Source: an uncultured Lachnospiraceae bacterium
GTDB taxonomy: Bacteria > Bacillota > Clostridia > Lachnospirales > Lachnospiraceae
Direction: 5' to 3'
Length of the DNA: 64,000 bases
NCBI GenBank assembly: GCA_910588655.1
Contig: CAJUPJ010000013.1
Coordinates: 19,793 to 83,792, forward strand
Part shown: one piece after another, positions 7,873 to 16,068 of the stretch
Layout: every line of letters starts with the position of its first letter
Numbering within the stretch: the first letter of the stretch is position 1
Notes under the pieces: model-generated
Seen by the model: only the letters and a program-made list of their open reading frames with translations
Databases searched by the model: none
What the model was told of the DNA's origin: nothing
Made by a program: the position numbers and the translations under genes

Positions 7873-9780
7873 TTATGCTATTTTCTTTTTTAATACACCA
7901 AGAAGAAGAGTTGAAACTGCTGTACCAGCAACTAAAGCTACCAGGTAGAATATAGCATTTCCAACAACCGGAAAGACAAAAATCCCTCCATGTGGTGCCA
8001 TCAGTGTACAATTAAATGCCATGCTGAGTGCCCCTGCAACACCAGAACCTGCAATACATGCCGGAAGTACATGGAGCGGGTCAGATGCTGCATATGGGAT
8101 TGCCCCTTCTGTAATAAACGCAAGCCCCATAATAAAATTAGTTGGTCCTGCGTCCCTTTCCTCTTTTGTAAATTTATTTTTAAATAATAAGCTTGCAAGA
8201 GCGATTGCACATGGAGGTGTCATGCCTCCAATCATAACTGCTGCCATAATGCTATAATTTCCAGCCGCTATGGATGCTGTGCCAAACACATAAGCAGCTT
8301 TATTGAACGGACCACCCATATCAATTGCCATCATAGCCCCTAAAACCATACCTAATATAATTTTACTAGAACCACCCATAGATTTAAGCCCGTTATTCAG
8401 GCCTGTGTTGATTGCACCCATTACTGGTTCAATTGCAAAATCCATTAAAAGCCCCATTACTAAAATACCTATAACCGGAAATATCAGTACAGGTGCTAAT
8501 TTTTCAATTGCTTCTGGCAGTGCATCGCATCCTTTTTTCAATAAAACAATAATATATCCTGCAATAAAGCCAGCAGCTAATGCTCCTAAAAATCCTGATT
8601 TGCCTTGTGCAGCAATCATTCCCCCAACAAAACCTACAGCAAGTGCCGGACGGTCGCCAATTGCCATTGCGATAAAGCCAGCCAGTACAGGAAGCATAAA
8701 GCCAAATGCAATATCACCAATTCCTTTTAAAGTAGCTGCTGCTGCTGTAATTGAACCAAAATTCCCTCTTTCCTCTACAGAAAGTGAATTCATGTCTACA
8801 CCAATTCCGTCAATTAAAAATGCCAGTGCAATAAGTATACCACCGCCAACTACAAATGGCAACATATGTGAAACACCATTCATAAGCTGTGTATAAATCT
8901 GATGCCCTGCACTGCCGCCTTTTGCTGCCTGTGCAGGCTGTGAGGTACTGGTGCTATGGTAAACAGGTGCATCACCTGCCATTGCCCGTTCCAGCAGTTC
9001 ATCTGCTTTGTGTATGCCATCAGATACAGGACATTCAATTACTTTTTTCCCATTAAAACGTTCCATTGGAACTTGCGCATCTGCTGCTACAATTATACAG
9101 TCTGCCGCATCAATATCCGCTGCTGTAAGTACGTTCTTAGCACCGCCAGACCCTCTTGTTTCAATTTTTACAGAGCATCCTTTTGCTTTAGCTGCTTTTT
9201 CAATACCCTCTGCTGCCATATAAGTATGGGCAATCCCTGTCGGGCATGATGTAACAGCAAGGATTTTTGTCAGGCCCGCTCCTGCTGCCCCTGTATTTTC
9301 TAACTGCTCATCTATATCAGGCTTTTCATCATCCGCTTTGTCAATTATTTCCAGAAACTCATCTATTGAGCGTGCATTACAAAGTGCTGCTGAAAAGTCC
9401 TCATCCATCATTAATACTGATAATTTACTTAATACATCAAGGTGTACATTATCCTTGGTATCCGGTGCTGCAATCAGGAACAGAAGCCTGACAGGTTCTC
9501 CGTCCAGTGAATCAAAATCCACACCATCCTTAATTACCATTGCAGCCAGCCCAGGCTTTATTACTGCATCACATTTCCCATGCGGGATAGCAATTCCTTC
9601 ACCAATGCCAGTTGTACTTTCTTCTTCCCTTGCATACACCTGTTTCCTGTATGCTTCAATATCCTTTATTTTCCCACTTTTTGCCATTAACTCTACTGCT
9701 GTATCTAATGTTTCTGGTTTGCTTTTTGGCGATGCATCCAGAAGTATGCTTCTTTTGTCTAATAAATCAGTAATCCTCAT
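7873..9780 (-). CDS. fruA: PTS fructose transporter, EIIABC fusion
   Basis: A 635-residue membrane permease that imports fructose and phosphorylates it to fructose 1-phosphate. The domain order is EIIA (about 1-150, active His67 in GIAIPHGK), EIIB (about 170-270, active Cys179 in AVTSCPTGIAHT) and EIIC (about 290-630, many hydrophobic helices with MLPFVVGGGILIA and PFNKAAYVFG). The start at 9780 (MRITDLLDKRSILLD) has GGAAAGGGGAAG upstream; an upstream extension lacks homology. It lies 43 bases after fruK and 85 bases before ptsH, giving a complete private phosphorelay in one operon. Confidence 0.95.
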   Translation of the reverse strand: MRITDLLDKRSILLDASPKSKPETLDTAVELMAKSGKIKDIEAYRKQVYAREEESTTGIGEGIAIPHGKCDAVIKPGLAAMVIKDGVDFDSLDGEPVRLLFLIAAPDTKDNVHLDVLSKLSVLMMDEDFSAALCNARSIDEFLEIIDKADDEKPDIDEQLENTGAAGAGLTKILAVTSCPTGIAHTYMAAEGIEKAAKAKGCSVKIETRGSGGAKNVLTAADIDAADCIIVAADAQVPMERFNGKKVIECPVSDGIHKADELLERAMAGDAPVYHSTSTSQPAQAAKGGSAGHQIYTQLMNGVSHMLPFVVGGGILIALAFLIDGIGVDMNSLSVEERGNFGSITAAAATLKGIGDIAFGFMLPVLAGFIAMAIGDRPALAVGFVGGMIAAQGKSGFLGALAAGFIAGYIIVLLKKGCDALPEAIEKLAPVLIFPVIGILVMGLLMDFAIEPVMGAINTGLNNGLKSMGGSSKIILGMVLGAMMAIDMGGPFNKAAYVFGTASIAAGNYSIMAAVMIGGMTPPCAIALASLLFKNKFTKEERDAGPTNFIMGLAFITEGAIPYAASDPLHVLPACIAGSGVAGALSMAFNCTLMAPHGGIFVFPVVGNAIFYLVALVAGTAVSTLLLGVLKKKIA

Positions 9781-9823
9781 AAAGACTTCCCCTTTCCAAA
9801 ATATTTTCCTGTCTGCCCTGTTT

Positions 9824-10735
9824 TCAAGCAAGGATAACCTGCTGGTATACTTTTTCTGCTTCCTCTTTTGTTGCAAGATTTTCAGAAAATGCACTGGCAC
9901 TTCCTGTTGCAACCCCCATACAGAACGCATGTTTGTAATCTTTTTTATACAGCCAGCCGGCTAAAAAACCAGCAACCATTGAATCCCCTGCACCTACAGC
10001 ATTTTTCAGTTCACCCTCTGGAGCAGGGGCTTTATAAACTGCACCATCTTCTGCTACCAGCACAGCCCCCTCGCCTGCCATAGATACTAGTACATTCCTT
10101 GCTCCCTTTTCCTGTAATTTTCTGGCATATGGTATTACTTCTTCTCTTGTTCCCAGTATTACATCAAAAATTTCCCCAAGTTCATGATTGTTTGGTTTGA
10201 CAAGAAACGGATGGTATTCTAAGACATTGAGAAGCAAATCTTTTGTAGCATCAACAACTATCATAATCCCCCTGCCCTCCAGCCGTTTCATGATATCCCT
10301 GTAAATACCATCTGGCAGGGATGCTGGTATGCTTCCTGCAAGTACAAGAACATCCCCTTCATGTAACCTGTCTAATTTCTGCAAAAGAAGTTCCACTTGT
10401 TCCTGCCCGGTATCAGGGCCACGTCCGTTAATTTCTGTGCCATCAATTGACTTTAACTTTAAATTAATTCTGGAAATCCCCTGGCTGGTTTTGATGAAAT
10501 CTGCCTTAACTCCCATGCTTTCAATTTTCCTGTTAATTTCATCCCCTGTAAATCCTGCTATAAATCCAAGCGCTGTACTTTCCATACCAAGATTTTTTAA
10601 AACAATAGAAACATTAATTCCTTTGCCGCCAGGCAGAATTAATTCCGAATCTGTACGGTTTGTAAGCCCAAGCTTAAAATCTGGTACAGAAACAATATAA
10701 TCCAGTGATGGGTTAAAAGTAACTGTATAAATCAT
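9824..10735 (-). CDS. fruK: 1-phosphofructokinase
   Basis: A PfkB-family kinase that converts fructose 1-phosphate to fructose 1,6-bisphosphate with ATP. The 303-residue chain opens MIYTVTFNPSLDYIV, has the substrate-binding LPGGKGINVS and VKPNNHELGE motifs, and ends with the ATP/anion-hole signature NAVGAGDSMVAGF containing the catalytic Asp. The ATG at 10735 has GGAAGGG about 9 bases upstream. It is the first gene of the fructose operon, directly behind a near-consensus promoter overlapped by direct repeats. Confidence 0.95.
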   Translation of the reverse strand: MIYTVTFNPSLDYIVSVPDFKLGLTNRTDSELILPGGKGINVSIVLKNLGMESTALGFIAGFTGDEINRKIESMGVKADFIKTSQGISRINLKLKSIDGTEINGRGPDTGQEQVELLLQKLDRLHEGDVLVLAGSIPASLPDGIYRDIMKRLEGRGIMIVVDATKDLLLNVLEYHPFLVKPNNHELGEIFDVILGTREEVIPYARKLQEKGARNVLVSMAGEGAVLVAEDGAVYKAPAPEGELKNAVGAGDSMVAGFLAGWLYKKDYKHAFCMGVATGSASAFSENLATKEEAEKVYQQVILA

Positions 10736-10787
10736 ACCTTTCCCTTCCTTTCTGCTACTCTGGACTGTAGCTTTTTTTGTTAGACTA

Positions 10788-10816
10788 ATTATATAACCAA
10801 AATCATTCAAAATCAA
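10788..10816 (-). promoter_or_regulatory. Promoter of the fruK operon
   Basis: Minus-strand TTGATT (10811-10816), exactly 17 bp, then perfect TATAAT (10788-10793). The start codon is 53 bases downstream of the -10. Confidence 0.8.
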
Positions 10817-10838
10817 TCACAAACATCCACAAAAAATC
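10797..10838. promoter_or_regulatory. Direct-repeat operator over the fruK -35 region
   Basis: Four tandem units of 10-11 bp (AAAATCATTC, AAAATCAATC, CAAACATCC, AAAAAATC) cover the -35 element. Further related sequence (ATGATTGAATTTGGATGAT) occurs at 10868-10886. DeoR-family repressors commonly bind such AT-rich direct repeats, so this is the likely target of the regulator at 5107-5853. Confidence 0.6.
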
Positions 10839-10908
10839 TAAACGTTTTTGATGCATTTTGCACAAATATGATTGAATTTGGATGATTTTAAATTTACCAG
10901 CATTATAA

Positions 10909-10942
10909 AAGGCTCCTGGGTATATTATAACCCAAAAGCCTT
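10909..10942 (-). terminator. Terminator of the DUF262 gene
   Basis: Arms AAGGCTCCTGGGT and ACCCAAAAGCCTT, slightly imperfect, around an AT-rich loop, 46 bases after the stop at 10988. The T-run on the minus strand is short (TTTTAT). Confidence 0.55.
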
Positions 10943-10987
10943 ATTTAAATTTAATTTAAATACATATACACTTTTCTTAAGACGCCT

Positions 10988-12616
10988 TTATATAAAATAC
11001 TTTAACAGACGTTCTTTTTTCTCTTTCTGTTTTGCCATTACATCCCCTGGCTTCCACTCTTTAACTTTAAGCAAATCTTTAACATCCTGTACTTCTGACT
11101 TTTTGTAATATTCCTTCTTTTTATCAAAGAATTCGTTCTTTGCTGCAATATTTAACTTCTTGGACAGAGGCACAAGGTTGCCAAGTATGTTAAGCTTTTC
11201 ACTCCATAACTTGTCTGTCCAGCCATCATAATTATTCCATTTCTTAGGAAGTATATGTTCAATCTCAACTTTTCCATCCATAAAATTTGCAAAATCTTTC
11301 TTATCCTGCTTTGGGTTCAGGTATGCCGCAAGCAGCACAACGCCGCGCTGGTAGCGTTTCAGCCTGTCTGTAGCCAGCAGGTCTTTAAAGTCTGCCAGGT
11401 CTTCTTTGTAAATATTTGTCTTGTAATCTGATAAGTAATCTTTTTCTTTTTCAATATCAACACAGACTTTGTAAACCGTATCCCTTACAGCATTGACAGA
11501 ATTGTAAACAACACCTTTTATAAAGAAATACTTTACTGTTTCTTCTAAAAGCGTGGTAAACTGCCCCATATACCTGTCTGGCAGTACAAACTCCTTTGCA
11601 TTTTCATCAAACAGGCCATATTTATGCAGAAAAACAAAAAGCGGGAAATTCCAGTAGTAATTAGGATATGTATACATAATGCACCACAGCGAAAATATTT
11701 CATCACTTCCATACCATTCATATTCTATGTTATTAATAATTTTAAGGCTTCTCATAATTTCACTGTAATTTTTTAAAGGACTGTCTGTCTTAGTAAAATA
11801 AGCACGCATACCTGTTTCCTTGCTGCTGTCCCCTGCCTTTGCACGCAGGATATGCATAAGTATACGGAAAAGCCAGTCATGGTTATATAAAGCACTCCAG
11901 TCTGTTATAAATTTATCCTGTCCGCTTTCTGGTGTATTATGGTATAATTTTGCCTTAAATATGTCTGCATCAGATAGTGACATGCCACGGTTATTTATTG
12001 TTTCAAAAATAACCAGTGCATCATCCTCTGAACCACAATGTATTGGCAGCAGGACAATATTGTCAAGCAGCGCAAGTATAAAGCTGTTCAGTGCTTCTGA
12101 AGTCTGTCCGTTGTATTTACGCCATTCTTCTATCTTTTCACAGAAAAACTTATAATTCTTTAAAATATTACATTCTGGCATATCCTGTGTCTTGTCCATT
12201 ATAACCATCTGCAGGTTTTCGCGGTCTTCACTTATTACATATGAATTAACACGCAGTTCATCTGTAAGTTCAGAAGTAAGCGGGTCTTCAATCCTTAAAC
12301 ACTTCTCTAGTGCCTTAACCGTGCCAGCATTTGAATGTAGTGCTTTTATAAGCAGCAGAAGTGTTGTAAGCCGCTGCTGCCCGTCTACAACTTCCCAGGA
12401 GGCATCCGTCTTCTTAGCAGAAGGATTAATAACAATATTCCCTAAAAAATACTTATCATCCTTTGTAGTACCTGTACCATAAAAACCAGTAATATCATCC
12501 CATAACTTTCCGCATGTTTCCTTATCCCATGAATACGGGCGCTGGAAATCTGGTATAATATACCTCTTAGAGAAAACTTCACGTATAGTTTCAGGATTAG
12601 CTGTAATAGCTTTCAT
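10988..12616 (-). CDS. Stand-alone DUF262-DUF1524 protein (GmrSD-like putative nuclease)
   Basis: A 542-residue protein with the architecture of GmrSD-type modification-dependent (type IV) restriction enzymes. The N-terminal DUF262 (ParB-like nucleotide-binding) half shows IIPDFQRPYSWD, GNIVIN and the hallmark DGQQRLTTL within the first 90 residues. The C-terminal DUF1524 HNH-like half has IEHILPKKWN (His near 454) and LGNLVPLSKKLN. The start at 12616 has GGAAGAGGTG upstream. No partner gene is adjacent, so it acts alone if it is a restriction factor. Defence against phage with modified cytosines is the known role of GmrSD, but many family members are uncharacterised. Confidence 0.8.
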   Translation of the reverse strand: MKAITANPETIREVFSKRYIIPDFQRPYSWDKETCGKLWDDITGFYGTGTTKDDKYFLGNIVINPSAKKTDASWEVVDGQQRLTTLLLLIKALHSNAGTVKALEKCLRIEDPLTSELTDELRVNSYVISEDRENLQMVIMDKTQDMPECNILKNYKFFCEKIEEWRKYNGQTSEALNSFILALLDNIVLLPIHCGSEDDALVIFETINNRGMSLSDADIFKAKLYHNTPESGQDKFITDWSALYNHDWLFRILMHILRAKAGDSSKETGMRAYFTKTDSPLKNYSEIMRSLKIINNIEYEWYGSDEIFSLWCIMYTYPNYYWNFPLFVFLHKYGLFDENAKEFVLPDRYMGQFTTLLEETVKYFFIKGVVYNSVNAVRDTVYKVCVDIEKEKDYLSDYKTNIYKEDLADFKDLLATDRLKRYQRGVVLLAAYLNPKQDKKDFANFMDGKVEIEHILPKKWNNYDGWTDKLWSEKLNILGNLVPLSKKLNIAAKNEFFDKKKEYYKKSEVQDVKDLLKVKEWKPGDVMAKQKEKKERLLKYFI

Positions 12617-12670
12617 AAATACACCTCTTCCGTTAGAATTTATTTTTTGTCTGTAATAAATACTGGAAAT

Positions 12671-12700
12671 ATTATACACACAAAAATATATAAATAACAA
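12671..12700 (-). promoter_or_regulatory. Promoter of the DUF262 gene
   Basis: Minus-strand TTGTTA (12695-12700), 18 bp, TATAAT (12671-12676), in very AT-rich sequence, about 55 bases upstream of the start codon. Confidence 0.55.
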
Positions 12701-12753
12701 CAAAAATATACTGCATTATAAAAGTTATTACAAAAAAGGACAAATATTTACAT

Positions 12754-13470
12754 TTACTTCAGTTCCTGCTTTTTTAACATTATCCCGCATACAACTGCTG
12801 CTGCACAAAACAACAGTACAAGATACCACAAATCTCCAGGTATAAATTCCTCTTCCTGCATAAGCCTGTAGCCCCAGCAGGCAGGAAAAACTTTTCCAGC
12901 AGCCTCAAATGCTTCTGGCAGCAGGTTTGCCGGAAACATTATCCCAGATAACATAATTGATGGCAGAAACACAAGCTGTGATACCATTGACAATTTTGCC
13001 TGGTTTTTTACTGTAAGCCCTAAAATACTCCCAATACTTAAAGATACAGCAATATAAACAGCAAGTACCACAAAAAACACTGGCAGGTTTGCCGGCATTG
13101 CTGCACCAAATATAACTGGTGCAAGCAGAAGCAGCACTATGCACATAACTGCCAGATGTATAAATGCAGAAATAAACATTGTGGCAAGACCCATATACAA
13201 TGGGACTCCATTTGCTTTATAAACCCTCTTAATACCATCCCCGCATGTTTCAGCCAGTGTAAGCGGAAGCCCTGTAAATGACCCCATAGAAACTCCCATT
13301 ACAATCATTGACTGTATTAAAGTATTTTTCATTCCAGGCATTACTGATGTAAAAATACCTCCCATAAACAGAAAAAATATAAGTGGGATAAAATAACAGC
13401 TTACAAGCATAGTTTTGCTTCTTATATCCAATTTTAACTGCAATGCTACTCCATATACAAAAGCACTCAT
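12754..13470 (-). CDS. ABC-2 type transporter permease
   Basis: A 238-residue integral membrane protein with six hydrophobic segments, the permease of an ABC-2 export system. It contains the typical SQLVFLPSIMLSGIMFP stretch before the fifth helix. Its ATG overlaps the TGA of the ATPase gene by four bases (13467-13470), so the two are translationally coupled. Context with a TipAS-like MerR regulator suggests efflux of an antibiotic or other hydrophobic compound; the substrate cannot be read from the sequence. Confidence 0.88.
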   Translation of the reverse strand: MSAFVYGVALQLKLDIRSKTMLVSCYFIPLIFFLFMGGIFTSVMPGMKNTLIQSMIVMGVSMGSFTGLPLTLAETCGDGIKRVYKANGVPLYMGLATMFISAFIHLAVMCIVLLLLAPVIFGAAMPANLPVFFVVLAVYIAVSLSIGSILGLTVKNQAKLSMVSQLVFLPSIMLSGIMFPANLLPEAFEAAGKVFPACWGYRLMQEEEFIPGDLWYLVLLFCAAAVVCGIMLKKQELK

Positions 13471-14282
13471 TTCCCAGCCCTCCCCGTTATTTCTATAAAA
13501 TTCTGTTCCAGTGTGCCTTTCCCAGCCTTTATCCCTGATATTACAGTCCCCTGCTGGTTTAAACTGGCAAGCACAGGAAACAATGTACCTCCAATATCTT
13601 CTGTTTCGTAAGTATCTATACCCTGTTCCGTTGTAATATGTATATAATATTTTCCACCTGTTTTACAGGCAAGTTCCTGGACAGTCCCACAAAAAACAAT
13701 ATTGCCATTATTTAAAACTGCAATCCTGTCACATAACGCTTCAACCTCTGCCATATCATGGCTTGCCAGGACAATTGTTTTCCCTTTTTCCTTTAACTTG
13801 TGTATCTGCCTGTGAAGCAGCACCCTTCCCTCTGCATCCAGCCCTGCCGACGGCTCATCAAGAAAAACAATATCAGGGCTGCCTGTAAGTGCAAGTGCAA
13901 GATGAAGACGTCTTTTCTGTCCTGTTGATAACTGTGCATACTGCTTATTTTTAATTTCCTTTATTCCAAATGTATCAATAACATAGCCAGGCACATTAGT
14001 TTTATTCCATCTGGCAAATAACTGTAATGCTTCCATTGGTTTTATATGTGCAGGGAGTGATGATGACTGTAACTGTATGCCTGCTTTTCCATTTATAATA
14101 ATTGTACCACTGTCATATTTCCTTAATCCCTGTATACATTCCAGTGCAGTTGTCTTTCCAGCACCGTTTGCCCCAAGGAGGGCAAATATTTCACCTCCTT
14201 TAATATTGAAACTAATCCCTTTTAAAACAATATGGTTTCCATAACTTTTCTTTAATCCGTTAACCTCTATAACATTACCCAT
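13467..14282 (-). CDS. ABC transporter ATP-binding protein
   Basis: A 271-residue ATPase energising the permease encoded just downstream. Walker A is LLGANGAGKTT (about residue 36-46), the signature is LSTGQKRRLHLALAL, Walker B is DIVFLDEPSAGLD and the switch His is in LASHDMAEVE. It belongs to the CcmA/drug-export branch. The start overlaps the MerR gene stop by one base. The last 60 residues form a small C-terminal domain usual for this subfamily. Confidence 0.93.
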   Translation of the reverse strand: MGNVIEVNGLKKSYGNHIVLKGISFNIKGGEIFALLGANGAGKTTALECIQGLRKYDSGTIIINGKAGIQLQSSSLPAHIKPMEALQLFARWNKTNVPGYVIDTFGIKEIKNKQYAQLSTGQKRRLHLALALTGSPDIVFLDEPSAGLDAEGRVLLHRQIHKLKEKGKTIVLASHDMAEVEALCDRIAVLNNGNIVFCGTVQELACKTGGKYYIHITTEQGIDTYETEDIGGTLFPVLASLNQQGTVISGIKAGKGTLEQNFIEITGRAGK

Positions 14283-15085
14283 TACTTATCCTGCACCTCC
14301 CCAAACGGGACAGTCCCAAGCTTTCCAAAATAGATGTCCAAAGCCTGCCCAATATAAGCATTTACAACTTTCTGCTTTTCTCCCCAGTCATTTTTAATAT
14401 CTTCAAACTTTCCAGCTTCTATAAGACCTGGAATTAATGACATATCACCACCTGTAAATTCCATTACCATTTCCCAATATGCACTGGCAAGCTTCTGGCA
14501 CTCTTCACTCTCCACAGGTATGCCACTTCCCTGCAGTTCCAGGATTTTGTCTGTAAGACACTGGAATTTATCCATAAATGCCATGCCGCTTTCCTTGTCA
14601 AAATGGTTTCTGATATGGTTAAGGGTATACTCATCAAAATGTTTAATTAAATAGTAAAATTCATTCTCCATCTGCAAATTAATAATTATATCTGCATATT
14701 TGCTGAAATCTACCGTCTGCATCTGTAACACTTCTGCACGCAGCTGCTCTATTGCAGTTAGTGAAGCAGATAACTGCTTTATTTTTTCGCGTATGCTTCC
14801 AGCCTGTTTTGCAAGGGCATCTGCAACACCACCAGGTGTATCTAGCGAAACCAGCGCTTCCTTTATATTATCTAATGAAAACCCTAAAGACTTCAAAGAC
14901 AAAATCTGGTGCAACACAACTAAATCCCTGTCATTATAAAGCCTGCGCCCGCCCTCAGTCTTTGCTGACGGGGAAAGAAGCCCCTCCTTATCATAATACT
15001 GTAATGTGCGGACAGTAATCCCCATCTTCTTTGCAACCTCACCAACAGTCATATAGCCTTGTGGTACTGATTTGTATTTTTCCAT
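14282..15085 (-). CDS. MerR-family regulator with TipAS-like ligand domain
   Basis: A 267-residue transcription activator. The N-terminal MerR DNA-binding domain reads YMTVGEVAKKMGITVRTLQYYDKEGLLSP and GRRLYNDRDLVVLHQI, followed by a coiled-coil dimerisation helix to about residue 125. The C-terminal 120 residues (HFDEYTLNHIRNHFDKESG, then YWEMVMEFTGGD) resemble the TipAS antibiotic-binding fold. It is the first gene of a MerR-ATPase-permease operon, with one- and four-base overlaps. A palindrome in the 19-bp spacer of its own promoter points to autoregulated, drug-inducible expression. AAGGGGG precedes the ATG. Confidence 0.9.
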   Translation of the reverse strand: MEKYKSVPQGYMTVGEVAKKMGITVRTLQYYDKEGLLSPSAKTEGGRRLYNDRDLVVLHQILSLKSLGFSLDNIKEALVSLDTPGGVADALAKQAGSIREKIKQLSASLTAIEQLRAEVLQMQTVDFSKYADIIINLQMENEFYYLIKHFDEYTLNHIRNHFDKESGMAFMDKFQCLTDKILELQGSGIPVESEECQKLASAYWEMVMEFTGGDMSLIPGLIEAGKFEDIKNDWGEKQKVVNAYIGQALDIYFGKLGTVPFGEVQDK

Positions 15086-15128
15086 AAAATCCCCCTTGCT
15101 GCCTCTTATAAAAAATTTTCATAAGTGT

Positions 15129-15159
15129 ATTATAAAACATGACGTTACGTCACAAACAA
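15129..15159 (-). promoter_or_regulatory. MerR-type promoter with 19-bp spacer and operator palindrome
   Basis: Minus-strand TTGTTT (15154-15159) and TATAAT (15129-15134) are separated by 19 bp rather than 17, the hallmark of MerR-activated promoters. The palindrome TGACGT-A-ACGTCA (15140-15152) lies inside the spacer. Confidence 0.85.
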
Positions 15160-15169
15160 GGCTTATATG

Positions 15170-15467
15170 ATAATTTACAATTATTTTATATTTGTGCAAG
15201 GACGGACGGTTTCTGTGCCAGAGCCAGAATATTCCATAAAAGGGGCACGCTTCCGCTACGTTAACCCACGCAACGGCACATAAAGCCAGATATATAATGC
15301 CCAGAATAAACTAACGTTTATTCCGTAACATTATATATCTGGCTTAAATGCCGGCGGGGTTAAAGTGCCCCTTTTATGGAATATTACTGGCATCTGGCAC
15401 GCAAAACCTGCCATTACAAACCAGCAAATTTGCACAAAAACACAAAAATAAAATAACTGCAAATTAT
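15170..15467. repeat. Palindromic element E2 (full copy)
   Basis: Bounded by degenerate termini ATAATTTACAATTAT (15170-15184) and ATAACTGCAAATTAT (15453-15467). Inside are long imperfect arms running from GTGCCAGAG at 15215 to CATCTGGCAC at 15400. Perfect 16-bp core arms are at 15284-15299 and 15329-15344, and a small AATAAAC/GTTTATT hairpin sits at the tip. The GCCGGCGGGGTTAAAGTGCCCC block is shared with the copies at 24 and 38 kb. Confidence 0.75.
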
Positions 15468-15571
15468 GGGAGGTGGCAAGCCATTCTGCTAGTCACATAT
15501 CACATTGCCTGCAAGCAGGCATTAGCAACTTGCCATTACTTTCCGTACGTCTAAATCATCTTCCCTGCAGC

Positions 15572-16068
15572 ATAATTTCCAGTTATACTAGCAAAGGCTT
15601 TTTTGTGATTTTGCCAGAAAACAGCAGGAGTTACGTGTTCCAGCTAATATTATTATATAACAGAGACACTGTTGTGTGGGCTGGCATAACGCAATGTCAT
15701 TTAGTTAAGAGTTTAAGTGGAAATTGTTTATAAATTACCAAAGTGTAGATTGCTGGTAAATTCCAAATGTGCTTCCATGAAAAAGCTGTACGAAGCCGCT
15801 GGTGCTTAAGCCCTGTACTAAAATGTTCCGCAGGAACATTAAGGGCTTTATGCACCATTGCGTGCGAGTCCAAGCGGAAGCGTGCTTTTTTCATGGAAGG
15901 CACTTTGGATTTGCCAGCACATACAATACATGATATTTTTAAACAATTCCCCTTAACTAAATGACATTGCGTTATATTTGAATAGCACAATCCTGCCTTG
16001 TCATGTAATAATTTAGAAGAACATGTAAACCTGCGTTAATACACCAAAACAAAATAACTGGAAATTAC
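15572..16068. repeat. Palindromic element E3, interrupted by a nested relative
   Basis: Termini ATAATTTCCAGTTAT (15572-15586) and its inverse (16054-16068, last base changed) bound 497 bp, of which 290 bp is a nested insertion at the palindrome centre. The left arm (CCAGCTAATATTATTATATAACAG) and right arm (TGTCATGTAATAATTTAG) match other family members. The right terminus contains the TAA stop of the ABC exporter gene that ends at 16065. Confidence 0.7.
15686..15975. repeat. Nested palindromic element with perfect 24-bp inverted termini
   Basis: Perfect 24-bp inverted repeats starting ATAACGCAATGTC lie at 15686-15709 and 15952-15975. The interior is itself a long palindrome: AAGCCCT/AGGGCTT, then AATGTTCC-GCA-GGAACATT at the tip. 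The core AAGCGGAAGCGTGC and GGGCTTTATGCACC resemble the outer family core, but the termini differ, so this is a second subfamily inserted in the first. Confidence 0.7.

Noticed and set aside
10838..10853. Catabolite-responsive cre site upstream of fruK
   Set aside because: The sequence around AAACGTTTTTGA matches the cre pattern too poorly to call.
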